Assembly (NCBI GenBank): GCA_037013495.1
Contig: CM072810.1
Span: forward strand, 30,037,843-30,101,842
Reading direction: 5' to 3'
Source of the DNA: Hippophae tibetana
Lineage: Eukaryota; Streptophyta; Magnoliopsida; Rosales; Elaeagnaceae
Length of the DNA: 64,000 bases
In this document: piece after piece, positions 34,317 to 47,440 of the stretch
Numbering within the stretch: position 1 is the first letter of the stretch
Layout: each line of letters starts with the position of its first letter
The notes under the pieces: model-generated
The model's database searches: none
What the model saw: only the letters and a program-made list of their open reading frames with translations
Told to the model about the DNA's origin: nothing
Translations under genes and position numbers: made by a program

Positions 34317-35899
34317 TGATGACTCTATGAAAGTAGAGTCATTAGCACACCTTTTTACTTAATATTTACTTGTTTTATTAAATAAATAGTATTTTTGGGG
34401 CAAAAAAATATTAAAATATAAATGTTTTGGTGAAAATAGGTGAAAATATAATTTTTTTTTCAAATTTTTGGGATTTATAGAACTTTTATGGATTTTTTAA
34501 CATAGGGCCAATTAAGAGCTACCACGTGTCATGCTATACAAGTAAAAGAGCTACCTAGGCAAGCCACAAAAACACCACATTAGTAGAAACAACTAATCAA
34601 AATAGGTCACATATAAGGAGGAAAAATTGCGTGCTATGTGGCAGCGCGATGTTCAATCCGAGTTTGGAGATTGGTTAACCACATTGGCATGTGGTGCCAT
34701 AAGATTGCTCCCCGTATTCCACCCATGCGCCACCCTATCCTTTTTCATGAATCCAGTTATGTTAGGTGGCACAAACTTAGCAAACATTGACTCTAACTGG
34801 TCCATCCTACCATGCATCACTCTCTGATTCGCTCAGTGAATTATATGTGCCACATGTCAGGCTATGATTGGCTGGCAGTGCCAGTTTTTCTTGTTTTCAT
34901 CTTAGCCTCTGATGTTGATTTAATGGTTCAAATCGCATTTGAGCTATATTTAAGCCCGTAATCACTCCATAAACCCTAAGGGACCATCATTAGCATAATT
35001 TTGGTTAGTTTTTAGAGCTTAAAAGAGAGACAAATACAGAAAAATTCAAGAGGGGACACAATTTTGGTGAATATTCAAGAGGAGATTAACACTACAATTC
35101 ATGAGATTGATTGTATTTCTTCTTTTACTCTTCTCTTTATCAATTTTTATGTCCATCCTTATGAAAAATATGAGTTTTATGAACAAAATTATGTGTAGTT
35201 AATTTTTTAATTTAGTGATCTTATGAACCCAATTTTTACCATGTAATGATCTAAGATTTTACCTCAATTATAGTTTTAGTTTAATTATATTATTTAATAT
35301 AATTTTTATGGTATTAAAGTTTTGGCCAACAACTTATCTATAGAGACAATTAAATAGATTTGAGAGAATTATTTAATTGTTTGTCTTGATTAAATAACAT
35401 ACATAGTTTCTAGGGAGAGATGTATGATTCTTATGTATGTGATCCATATTTGATAAAATTAATGAGTACTATGCAATTTAATTGGCATGAGAGTGTGATT
35501 AAATTAATTACTATATGATGTGTAGTTTACTTAAGAGAGGAATACATGCTAGGTTAGATTCAATTGATCATATAATTAATTGATAATTATATTGGGGGAA
35601 TTTTAGTTATTCCTATGTTTGGAAAATTAAGGGATTAAGTATTCATAGATATTTTCTCATATATCTTCTTAGTTACCAAATTTGATTTAGTTAATTATTA
35701 TTATTTACTTTTACTTATTTTAATTTTGCTTCCTTAAAATATAAAAACACAAAAAAATTGATTTTTTTATTTTTTTAGTTTTAAAAATTAGTTTCTAATA
35801 AAATAATCTTCGTGGGAACGGTATTTTCTTATTATTATATTACTTGTTGCAAAATGTAAATTTGTTTATTCATTGCACACATTTCGTGTGTGGCTATCA
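34317..35899 (+). repeat. 3' LTR of family B element
   Basis: TGATGACTCTATGAAAG start with a perfect 9-bp hairpin (34319-34342), G-box at 34523-34528, TATA-like TATATTTAAG near 34945, end GTGGCTATCA. Confidence 0.88.
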
Positions 35900-35956
35900 C
35901 ACACCATGCTACCATATTTAATCTCTTAAATAGTTCCACTTCTTAAACAATCCTAG

Positions 35957-38900
35957 TGTAAGGTTTATGAGTGTTGAAAATATTCATGAACAACATATTT
36001 GTATGTAATATTAATTTCTAGGTATGTATTTCAAGAATATTTTCAAGTCAAAGAACTATTGTACCTCAACAATTACATATCTGGTATGTCTATATTCCTA
36101 TGTACGTTATATTTCATATTAGATACATATGAACATTGTTCAAGTGCTAACTAAGTTGATTGAGCTTAGTTAAAATTGGCTGAATTAATTTTTAATATGA
36201 CTAGATTGATCGAGATTAATGACTAGATCAATCCACTTAATTCTAAATTCATTAATTTTTTCACTAGATCAATCAAACTATTCATAGTCAATCGAATGAG
36301 CTTGACTAGATTGATCAAGTGGCCATACTCCATTGATCGAGCTAGTGATCAAGTGACAAGGTTTTCAAATTTAACCTAATTTTTACTTGATAAAATTAAT
36401 ATTTTTACCATATTGTTCTTATGTTTTAAGCTCTTCTAAATACTTTTAACGATAGTTTTTTAATTAAACTTTAACCTAGGGTTTCAACTCATGCTATTAA
36501 TCATACCATTGGCTCATAATTTTTAAGCACATTCAAGTATTCTTTTCTATATCTTAATATCTCTCTATTTGTTTTGTAAAAGATTTTCAATTAGGCATTT
36601 TTATTAAGTTAATTTATTAAACATTTATAGTTGTGTTGGATGAGTTAATTAGCCTAAAATATTTGTGATATTGTGCTTTTAATTGATTTTTCTAGGGTTA
36701 CTAGTTGATTTTTTTATCTACTAATATGTTAAATAATATAGTTAAGATTATTCATTATTAAATATGTTCTACGACACACATTTGCACTTGTGGAATTGTG
36801 CTAACTTTTTAGGGGCCACTTGTATAGGTTCGTTCAACTTGTGTGACTCGAGATCATTGAAATTTTGGTTTAGATTCGAACACCTTTCTTGTAGAGACTA
36901 CAATGAAAGCAATGACCCATAATTAGATTACTTGTGGGTATTACCTTGGTGGGTAGTTTGCATTCTAGCCTTATAATTGGACCTTATTTTTCATAGTGGG
37001 TAGTTAGGTGGTCTAGTGGAACATTGGTCTACCTATATGGTCATTGGTGTGGTCTAGGTTACCAAAGATAATATAGCCACTCCTAAGCCTAGGATCTAAT
37101 GGACAATTGAAGATAAAACTTCTAGCAACTGAAATCAAATGGGTATAAATGCTATTTTTAGTGTTGTGTTTGCTGATGAGTTTCATTATATTTCTCACAT
37201 TGATATTGCTAAGCATACTTGGGATATTTTAAAGGTTACCCATGAGGGAATCACACAAGTTATACAGACTAAACTTTGCATGCTTGGTAGTCAATTTGAA
37301 AATCTTAGGTTGAAAGAAGATGAAACTTTCTCTAAATTTTATATTACATTATATGATATTATTAAAACCTTTACAATCTTGAGAGAAAATTGATGATTTT
37401 GGGATAGCTTAAAAGATTATTTGCTCATTATAAAATTGTTTCAATGCAAAGGTCACTGTCATTGACGAAAGCAAGCATGTGAAGATCATCAAAATAAAGG
37501 AACTCGTTGGAACATTTTAAACGTTTGAGATGAGCTTTCAAAAATCTCTAAAGAATAAAGGTATTGCTTTCAAAACTACTATGATTAAAGATAATGATAA
37601 TGATGATGAAGAACTGGTACTCTTAACTAGAAAATTAAACAAAATCCTCAATAAAAAGAATCCTTAATGCAAAGGGTAGTCAAGTTTTCAAAAGAATCAA
37701 AATTTGAGAGAACTCAAATTTGTGAGTTCTAATGGTAACAAATCTAAACCTTTTAGACTTTAATATTTTGAATGTATAAGTTTTGGTCATTTTGCAACTA
37801 ACTATGCAAACAAGAAGAACCAAACTAGAAGAAATTTCAATGCTACACTTACTAACTCTAAAAGTGATAATGACAATCCAATTGAATCAAAAAATTGTAG
37901 CACTTACTACTAGGTATTTACTATAAATATTGAGGTATAATCCAATAAGTTTGACATTGATTTAGATGATGAGAAAAGTAATGCTAAATTTAATGTCACT
38001 AGCATTGAAGAAGTATTCATAGATTATGTAAGATGGAAAAGAGAGAAAGATAGGTTTCTTATAGAAGTAACCAAACTAAATGATAAACTAAAATCCTATG
38101 AAATAAGTTCCTTGGTACTAGAAGATTTTTCTGAGCATATTAATGACCTAAATTTGAGTATTGTAGGTTTAAAACAAAAAAATAAATAAATTTGGTGTAG
38201 GAACTTGACTAATCTAAGGAATTTGTAAAAAGGTTAACTATCAGAGCTAAAAGGCTAAATAAAATTCTAGATTATAGAGAACCTGCTAGAGATAAGAGAG
38301 GACTCGGTTATATTGATAAGGATTCTACATGAACATATTTAAAAACAACTGAGTTTGTAAAACTTTCCAACCCTTCTTCTTCGTAGCTACACATACAATG
38401 TAAACATCAAAAATCACATATGTAAGGCCATCTAACTGTATTTCTAATGTTACTCATTTTATACAAAGAACATTAATTTGTACCTATAATTGAAAAATCT
38501 ATTAAGTTTGTGTTTGTCTATCATCATTGTGGTAGGAAAGGTCATATTAGGCCCACATATATATTTTTGATAAATGCTCCTAAATTTAATAATAATTTCC
38601 CTACTCCCCATAGTATAAATCATAACCATCATTCATCTTTGCATGTTGCATCATTTTCTAGATTGAATGGAATCTATAATAACATGTTCAAAAATGATAC
38701 TATAGAGCATGGAGTTTCTGGTTCAAAAAGGCATGTAAAATTCAACACTTGTAATTCTAGGACTAATTACCATCATCCTATCATGCATACTACATCTTCA
38801 TTTAGGATGAATGGGAAATTTAAAGAGTGTCCAACAATATGCTAATGACTACTAAGGCCGTTGATTTCCAACCCAAAGATATAGAGAAACCAAAATTCAA

Positions 38901-40505
38901 GGAAGTTTTGGGTTAGGAAAGATTATCTCTTTATGGTCACCTAACCATCAATTGTTGTTCACCTAGATACTTTTGTTTGAGTTCTTAATTGACACTAGGT
39001 GAATATCTTTATTTTGTTTGTTTATTTTGGTTTTATTTTTATTGATATTTATTTAGTTTCAAGGAAAGATAAAAAGAGTAAAATATATTTAAAAAAGGAT
39101 GGGTAGTAGACTTGATTTAAGTTGACATGATCATTATGTACTCCATTCATATTTATTTTGATTGGCTATACATTATACAAATAAATATTTTGACTTATGC
39201 ATTTACAGTTTTTCACATATGGTGATCAATGTTTTCATGAACCTACCCACATACTAACTAAAAAACATATGTATGACATGCTTGAAATTTATGATTGATT
39301 TTTTATGATTCTAAGCAATGAGCTAACCTTAACTACAAAGTTGTTTTTGAGATCTATCTTTCACTTGCTAAAATTCTACTATAGAGAGAGACCCCTAGTT
39401 TTTATAGGGATTCCTACTATGATGTGTGAAAGCTACCACAGTGAACAGAAAGGTTAGGATGTTTGTGTGTTTTGTCTATATATATTTATGTTTTCAATGG
39501 ATACTCACACTTTGAAGAAAATTAATTTCATCATCTGTGTGTACTATTGTAGTCATGTTAAGCTAAGTCTACTACCCTTAATTAAAAAACAATTTATATC
39601 TATCAATTTTTATAAAAAAAATTACTCTAATTTATTTAGAGGAGTCATAGAACTTAGGGGGAGTTTATTCATTTTTGGGAAAAATATTTTATTCAGCACT
39701 TTGTTTTGATTGTTCTGAGCTTTTTCATAATGTGTACTCTTCATTTTAGTTATTAAATACACTACTTTCTTGCTCTGCCTATTGTCATTGCTTTATGATT
39801 ATATTGTTTATTTGTATGACAAAAAAGAGGGAGCAAAATTGGAGATATTACACATAGGAGGAGCATACTTAAATTTTCTATTAGATTATTTCTCACTATT
39901 ATGAATATACTTTGTTTTTTATATTTTCATATACACTGAACTAGTGAACAATGAGTCTTTTGGGACAAGCTATTTAGTATTTATGATTTTGACTTTTAGT
40001 GTAAACATGAGCTTTCAAGATTCAAGTGAAAATGGTTCACTAGATTATAGGATAGTTTCATTATGTAATATTTTTCCTATGAGCATTATGTAGTTAGAGA
40101 GAATTTTTATGGCACGACTATTATGAAGGGAGAGATTGTAAATTTTATGAGTGTTGACGACATTCGTGAACAAATCATTTATATGTAATATTATTTTATA
40201 TGTGTATCTTTGAAGAATAATTTGAAGCTAAAGAAACTATCGAGCCATAATGATCACTTCTCAGGTATATCTTTGTTCCTGTGCACGTTAGATTTCATTT
40301 TAGATACATAGGAACATTGTTCAAATAGGTCACTCAATTAATCAAGTGGTGACTAGATCGATTAGCTTAATTAAAACTAGCTGAATTAATTTTTATTATG
40401 ACTAGATCGATTGAAGCATTAACTTGATCGATCGAGCATTAGATCAATCGAGATTAATACTAGACTAGATCAATTAAGTGGCAAGGTTTTTAAATTTAAC
40501 TAAGT
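35957..40505 (+). mobile_element. Ty1-copia element lacking pol, 3' LTR truncated
   Basis: The 5' LTR starts TGTAAGGTTTATGAGTGTTG at 35957 and reaches roughly 36850. The interior holds gag remnants then about 1.2 kb of non-coding sequence with GGGGGAGTT (39658) and AAAAAAGAGGGAG (39820) tracts. A purine tract GAAGGGAGAGA leads to the 3' LTR start TGTAAATTTTATGAGTGTTG at 40137. That LTR matches the first for about 370 bp and breaks off near 40505. Both LTRs contain repeated TAGATCGATCGAG-like motifs. The initiator-Met primer site typical of copia is not clear. No reverse transcriptase or integrase is present. The GGGGGAG tracts recall SIRE/Maximus-type elements. Confidence 0.75.
37060..38845 (+). 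pseudogene. Copia Gag (UBN2 type) remnants
   Basis: The best-preserved stretch (37139-37393) reads MGINAIFSVVFADEFHYISH, then AKHTWDILKVTHEGITQVIQ, KLCMLGSQFENLRLKEDETF and SKFY. This is the classic UBN2 Gag pattern of plant Ty1-copia elements. Interrupted downstream sequence carries ESKHVKIIKIKELVGTF-like and EELVLLTRKLNKIL motifs. A decayed zinc knuckle CISFGHFATNYAN (about 37770) follows, and near 38510 a second one, YHHCGRKGHIRPT. Gag packages element RNA into particles. Many stops; not functional. Confidence 0.75.
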
Positions 40506-42180
40506 TTCTATATAACTGACACTTGCTTATGAGATCACTTTGATCATTTTTGATTAAGGATTTATTTTCCTCAAGTGCATCCTTTAGCAAGCTTATCTCA
40601 TACCCACTTTTGTCAAGGATTTCCAATGCCTTCGTTTTGGCTTTCTTAGACTTCATATGCTCTAACAATAGCTCATTGTAGGTATCTGGAAGCTCCTCTT
40701 AGTCATCATCAACATGTGTAAGAATTTCTTGACCCTCTAAGGCTATAATAAGACAATCTTTAACAATTTTCAAAAATGTGAAGGCAAAGAAGTTGGTATC
40801 ATTCTCATCAGCACTATTGCTATTATTCAAAAGAATAACCTCAGCCTTTATTGCATTCTTATTCATGCATTTTGGCTTAGAAAAAAATTTTACACCAATA
40901 TGACTAGGCTTCCCACACTCGAAGCACTTAATCTTATTAACATAGTTCCTTACATGTTTTTCTAACTTATCCTTAGAGTCCTTATCATTATTCACCAATA
41001 TTGAGTCTCTTTTACTTAACTTGTCTCTTTTGACTACATCAGAGTATCTATTCTTGTTTAAAAAAAAAAACAAATCTTGTAAACTTCCTAGCAAGTAACA
41101 CCATCTCTTGTTCATCAAGACTTGAGTCTTCTTCACTCGTATCTATAGTACTTACTTCTTTGTTGGAACCATTGCCCTTTGTTTTTTTATATAATGTTAT
41201 TTCCTTTACTAGAAATATTCTCATTTTGTCTAAGGATAAGGTGATAAATTTTGAAGGCTTGAAAGTCACCTGCCAATTCAGTGACAATGAGTTCTCCCAA
41301 TTTGTTCATTGATTCAATAATCATCACCATACCATGGAGACGGTTTGGGAGACTTACAATAATTTTCTCAATCTATTTTACCTCACTTATAGGCCTTCCA
41401 AATTATAAGAGCTATTGGCAATATTGGAGAAGCGAGCATAAAACTTATCAAACCATCTTATCTTCTTTCGTGTTATAGAGCTCAAAATCTTTGTTTAGAT
41501 TCAAAATTCCATAAACTTATCTCCTTTCTATTATAGAGGTACCCTTATGTGTAGTCTCAATAATATTCCATGCATGCTTAGAAGTAGTACAACATTGACT
41601 TCTTCACTACTCGCCAGGAGTACCAACTCTCATTATAGCATAGTGACCTTTGTTATTCATTTAAGATTATGTACTCTCCTCTTTTGTCGATTTGATCATT
41701 AGTTTTGGAATGATTATGTTGAATGGAAGGGTTTTGGTTAGATATATTTAAACATTTTGAATTAGAAACTAGACATGGTATCCTAGTAACCATAAGAAAG
41801 CTTGCATTTGAGACATCTAATAGGAGTAGTTCATCCCATTGAACAGTGGAGGTTGACCTACATTGCCTCTTTCTTTGGAGTCCATCAAAGATAATTGTGT
41901 GTGTATCAAAAGTGAATTTAAATAGAATCAACACCGGAGTGATCAAGTCCAATAGGGTGAACCCATTTTGATACCAATTGAGAGAGTTCGACACTCATTA
42001 CACAACCAAGGTAAGTAGATATTGACTCATTAAAGTCTCACACCAAACTCACAAGTAGCGAAAGTAAATAGGTAGTAGATAAAAAAGAGAAGTAGGATAC
42101 TATAGTCATGCTACAAAGAAAGGAAAGAAAGGATGAAATAACCAAAATAAAATAAGTTTTCTAATAAGAGTCTAAATCTC
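40506..42180 (-). mobile_element. Inverted Ty1-copia fragment with gag remnants
   Basis: Minus-strand Gag sequence: EEDSSLDEQEMVLLARKF (about 41100-41150), a zinc knuckle CFECGKPSHIGVKFF near 40920, acidic ENDTNFFAFTF (about 40790) and a helical C-terminal part at 40474-40668. Upstream, TTGGTATCA near 41970 on the minus strand resembles the copia initiator-Met primer site, so 41985-42180 may be the end of its 5' LTR. No pol is present. It meets the plus-strand copia 3' LTR at about 40505. Confidence 0.65.
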
Positions 42181-42189
42181 GTATGTTGT

Positions 42190-43970
42190 TGATAACTCTA
42201 TGAAAGTAGAGTTATTTGGTCACTTTTGATCCATATTTTTATTTTTTGTTTAAATATCACGAATAACCATAATTTATGTTTAACGTGGAACTATAGGTGA
42301 AACAATATCAAATTGATCAAAAATTAGCAAAAATTAGGAAAAATATAGGAACGATAAGGGAGTAGATTGATCAAGGGTTTAAGAAAACAAGTCCAAAACA
42401 CTCTAACAATTGGTCATTGGTAGAATATAACTATAAATTCTAAATTACTTTATATCTAAAGAAAGTGAGGACAAGAAATAGAGTAAAATAATCTATAGCC
42501 GAACCTTGGATGATGGATAAATATGAGATTTTAGTGAACATAATCATTCATGGAAAGAACAAATCAAATAATTCAATAAAAAGTTATATTTAATTATTTT
42601 TTCCTATTTTTAAATAAAAAAACTTCCTAATGGAATGATAAGTTCACACAATTCTCAATCAATCAATGACTTCCTAGGTTATGCTTTAAATTGATTAATT
42701 GACAAACTAAGAAAAATATATTAATCAAGGTCCCCAATTAAATAATAAATTCCTTGTTTGGGCTTAAAATTAATTAATTAGTAAACCTAAAGTAATATAT
42801 TATTTAATTTTAAATTAAGATTTGATCTATTATTAATTTATTATTAAAGATTTTTTAACCTTCCAATTTAATCTCATTTAATTAAAAACTTCCTTGGTCG
42901 GGCTTAGAATTGATAAATCAAATTAAATTAATCTCCTATTTATTTGTGCATAATTAAGCACAAATGATATTTCTAATGCCAAATTATAACATATTTTCTT
43001 CAATTATAAATCAGGATTTGATCAACATTAATCTATAAATAAAGATTTTAAGAACGTGAACAAGAAATAAGTAAAACTTTTATTCATTCAAATCATAAAA
43101 CTTTTTTTTCAATTATTGTAAAAAAGCAACTAAAAGCATATATTAAAAAAATTAACCAATCATAGCTAAATTAACATAAGTAAATTCAATTATGAAAGAC
43201 ATCAATTACGAAGAGAAATAAAAGATACAACTCTTGAGAAAAATGATTCTAGATCTTTGAATAGCCTATCACTACCTTATTCAAATCTTTGAATCTTCTT
43301 TATAATTGGGAGGTTTTCTTCCCCCTACCTGTATATTGTGGTGGAATGGTTGATCTAAATTCTACACTATAAACTATGGTCGGCTATTGTTATTGTAAAA
43401 GAAAAAAATTACCTAATAAAATAAATAAATAAAATATTTATAAGCAAAGATTATGCATAAAAATTGGGATCAGAAAATAACATCATACATCGTAACAAAG
43501 TTTTTATCCGCTTTGGAACAAAGCTAAATAACACTTGCACATTTTAACCCAAGAAGGATGTATTGTGGTATGCATTATTTCTCGCCATAACACACTAAAT
43601 TCAACATTCCCAGTAAGCTTTTTTGAGAGTGACCGCTACGGCACACTGATTGTTCACCACATTACACATTATTTGTCTTGAATTTTCCTTGTGGTCCTTA
43701 CACATAGTTTGGTTCTTGATGGAAGGCTTACATGCCTTACTCTTTTAGCTCTTAGAATTATATTTGAGTGCTCCAAGTTTTGTGTCTTCATGTGTTGACA
43801 TTATTTCTCTCTTTTGATGCTAAAAATACTTGAAATACAACATAACATACTAGTGATTCGAAATAGATATATTTGCATAAATAATCAACTAAAATGCTAG
43901 AATCAAACCTATTTATTTCAATCAAGTACTATAAAATCATGAAATACGAATGCCTTTCAAGAACTTATCA
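42190..43970. repeat. LTR region of ambiguous composition
   Basis: The right end is a minus-strand LTR start: TGATAAGTTCTTGAAAGG at 43970, preceded by the purine-rich AGTGAGTTAAGGGTTG of the element at 43971-51215. It contains a TATAAATA box near 43440 (minus). The left end, however, reads as a plus-strand LTR start of family B type, TGATAACTCTATGAAAGTAG with a perfect 9-bp hairpin. Either one LTR spans 42190-43970, or a short plus-strand LTR piece lies at 42190 and the minus LTR ends somewhere inside. Confidence 0.5.
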
Positions 43971-44330
43971 CAACCCTTAACTCACTTCTTGTTAGTCTTT
44001 AGCAAGTTAAGCGATCTAAAATCCCAAAACAAAAATAAATAAACTAAACTAGACTAACTTAAATCATTTCCATAGATTACCACAATTGCACTTAGTGTAT
44101 GCAGCAGATCTTTAAACCCGTGGATAAGTGGAAGAGTTAAAGTCTCATGAGGGATTCCAATGATGATAACCATAAAGATCCTAATTTGCAAAAAATAAAA
44201 ATAAAAATAATTCACACGGAAAAATAAAAATAGAATTAAAAATAACAAAGTAGAAAATAAAATCAAAGTTCATCATTTAAATCAATTCCCAAAGGATCAA
44301 AGTTCATCTCAATGATAAATCATAAATTGA

Positions 44331-46262
44331 AGCCCTGTTGTCTCTTTTAGAGATCATAAAATGTGCAAGCATACACGGTCACAAGTAATAAAATTTGATA
44401 AGTAAGTTATCATTCCCACGGAGATTTGTCACTACAGTTTGTTGAGTACTAAAATTATTTCGCTATGATTTTATCCAAAACGATCGTTGATTTGGAAAAA
44501 GTTTAACAAAAGAGTTTTATAACAAAATAAAAGAAATCTAGGATTGCAATTTTCCACCAAATTAATCAACTCAAATTATATTATTTTCTCTTGATTTATA
44601 TTTTTTAGTACATTTAATTTGTCAACCGAAAACTTCTAATTTTATCCATACATCTCTTCCGAGATCCGTATAAACACACTTCGTTAAATTAATTCACTAT
44701 ATTCCTATGAGAATTAAATTCACCAAGATTCATTACGTTTTAAGTTCTCAAATGGCCACACATACAATTAGGGTATATTCCTATCCTTCATCATACATGT
44801 CATTCTATCCAGGAGCAATATACACAAAACTTCCTCTTCCAAGTTTATTTAAGTGCCACTGATCATTTGATAAATCGTAAATAATCAAAAGCATTAAGCA
44901 CAAATAGAATAAACAAATCGAACATCTTATAAATTGTTCAAAAATAATTAAAATCAAAGCTTCATAAATTTAGATAAAATGCAACAATAGAAAAATTAAA
45001 TTACTTCATAAATTTAAATTTAAATTACAGCAGTTAAGGAAAATGAGATGAAAAACAAAATAAAATTAAATCATTTCGGATCGTAAATATTTGGCACACA
45101 CAAAATACAACAGAAACCAAAAATGGCTTCTCCGTGTTCCACAGTCCAACCCCAAACACTACTAAAATTCTCAAACTCTAAACTCCCAAAACTCCTTTCC
45201 TCTATCATAATATCCCATATTTATAACATCAAATTTCTAAAAAAAAAATACATTTAAAAATATATATTTTTTATACGTGGGGGACAAATATGTATGGAGA
45301 AAATAATTAAATAATACGCGTGGGGGACAAAAATTATCGAAAACGCAAAACTGGGAACGTGCGCGTCGCTGTTTCTTTTTTAATTCACGCTGCCACGTGT
45401 CACGATATAATTCGCTGAAATCTAAAGTGGGACAAGTGGAAGCATATCATTGGATATCAAGGACGGGCGCACATGGAAATGCCGCACAGGATTAGAGGCG
45501 CAAGAACGTGGGGGACAACGGCTGGAACGCATGCGTGATCCTGCGTTTTCGCGCTCACCGAACCGTGCCACGTGTCGCAATATGATTCGTTGAAATCTAA
45601 AGTGGGACATATGGTAGCTTGCGATTCGTTGTATAACCGGGCGCATGTGAATCGGTTGCATGAGATCATGCCTTGGTTGACGCGTGAGACATGTGGGTCC
45701 CACCCTACATTCGACGCACAGAGCGGCATGAACGAGAAAACCTGCACCCAATCGCTTTGGTCAGGTTTGAAAGACATGTGCCAATCCTGACCATTTCTTG
45801 TTTGATCTAACGACTCACGTTTCGCGCATGGATGATTGCGCGTGGGCTTCTCCTCCTCTGCGTAGAAAAAATAAATTTTCTTAATTGCATTTTGAACCAC
45901 AAATTTAATTCGAATTACATTTTAAACTTTCTTTAATTACAATTAAGCCCTTTTCTAATTTAAATTAAATTTTAAACTTTTAATAATTAAAATTAAGCCC
46001 GATTTTAATTTAAATTATATTTTCGACTTTTATAAATTGCAATTAAGCACTCTTTTATTTGAAATTATATTTTTGGACATAAATTTGCAATTAAGTAAGT
46101 TTTTGATTCAAAGTACTTAATTTTCTTAAAAATATATTCCTTAACAAATAAACAGTAAATATTAATTTATTAAACTATAATTAACTAAAAATGTGAAGAA
46201 CATAGCAATTATAATTAATAAAATAGATGAAAATAACTATATAAAATACAGTTATCAAGCCC
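44331..46262 (-). mobile_element. Solo LTR, family S, with perfect AGCCC target duplication
   Basis: LTR 44336-46257 (1922 bp) starts TGTTGTCTCTTTTAG (plus) and ends ACAGTTATCA, flanked by AGCCC at 44331-44335 and 46258-46262. It aligns throughout with 14362-16335. It inserted into the post-pol region of element E and lost its interior by LTR recombination. G-boxes at 45394 and 45569. Confidence 0.93.
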
Positions 46263-47377
46263 CATTACAAGGACATATCAACATTGCCTCTTCCAATCAT
46301 ACTGTTAGAAATCTGACTTCCTTTTGAATCTAATCCTCACAAATACACTAATTCTATAGGTTTAAGCATTGAACAAAATATATGTGAACATAAGTTATGT
46401 ATATAATAATTTTTTTTTCATATCTTTATAATAAGAAAGGCTCAAATGTCCATAAGAATGATCTCATGAAAGGAATCAAATGTTAGGATTATGAAAATAT
46501 CATACTACTAACAAGATACTTCAATCAAATTCATTAAGAAAAAATATTAAATATGTGCCTCAAGATGAATGAAAATACTTTTGATTTCAAAAGGTTATTC
46601 CTCTTCTTTTTTCTTTTTTTGTAATAACCATCTCACTACTTTGAAAATCTTAGGGTCATAGTATTTAGTTATACTATTTTTTCTTCTTTTTTATTTTTTC
46701 TTGAAGAATGGACCCAATACACATGTGTTATCATGAATGGTTATTTTTGCTCTTTTTGTTCTATGGGATATTCTTATATATCTTCTTATTTTTTACTTGA
46801 AGTCAAGCATGAATGAAAATAAGAACATACTTTTAATTTCTAATCAAATTATTTAATCTAAGCAATGAAAATAAGTACATGATACTTCATCAGATGTTTA
46901 AAACCATAACATTCTATGCAAAACCTATAGAGATCATCTTAGAATTTAATGTAATAGGAAGAGGGTTTAAAATAGTAGAATAAAAATCATCACTCAAAAT
47001 AAAACAATACAAGCTCAATGATAGCTCAAAAGGTAGTCTTCACTATTTGATTCCTATACTCTAATTTTGGATTCATCTCAATTTGAACATCCAAGTATGA
47101 AACATAAACTATGAATAAAACTAATTCTTACAATGATCTGTGTACATGTTTAACATATCAAATAAATAATGCAAAGACTCAATTAATCACATTAAATTAA
47201 GTAATGCATGATAATTTTGTATCAAAATATTTTATTAAGGCCTATTTGCACCCTATACATAAACAAAATATCATCCTCAATGTTTTCCACTATGCATATG
47301 TTCATACAAACAATGAAATGCCAAAATAGAAAATTAAATATTAGAAAATAAAATAAAAGAAAAGAAAAGAATATAAC

Positions 47378-47440
47378 CTAAAACAAAAGGTTGCCTTCCC
47401 ATCAAGCTCTCGCTTAACATCTTAGCTAAACGTCACTAGT
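47378..47440 (-). other. Post-pol conserved module in element E
   Basis: Minus-strand TTAGCTAAGATGTTAAGCGA then GATGGGAAGGCAACC, homologous to the hairpin module after pol at 63150-63196; the second stem has decayed. Confidence 0.6.

Larger units (their letters stand above)
31183..35899 (+). mobile_element. Family B element lacking reverse transcriptase and integrase
   Basis: 5' LTR 31183-32634, primer-binding site, 1.7-kb interior with gag and protease remnants only, polypurine region, 3' LTR 34317-35899. With a 4.7-kb total it is a pol-less, non-autonomous derivative of an Athila-like family. Flanks TACCT and CACAC do not form a convincing target duplication, so one end may be rearranged. 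LTRs are clearly diverged (old). Confidence 0.85.

Noticed and set aside
45422..45900. Overlapping open frames of 100-147 codons in GC-richer DNA
   Set aside because: They lie wholly in the U3 of a solo LTR; the open frames follow from higher GC content and have no family resemblance.
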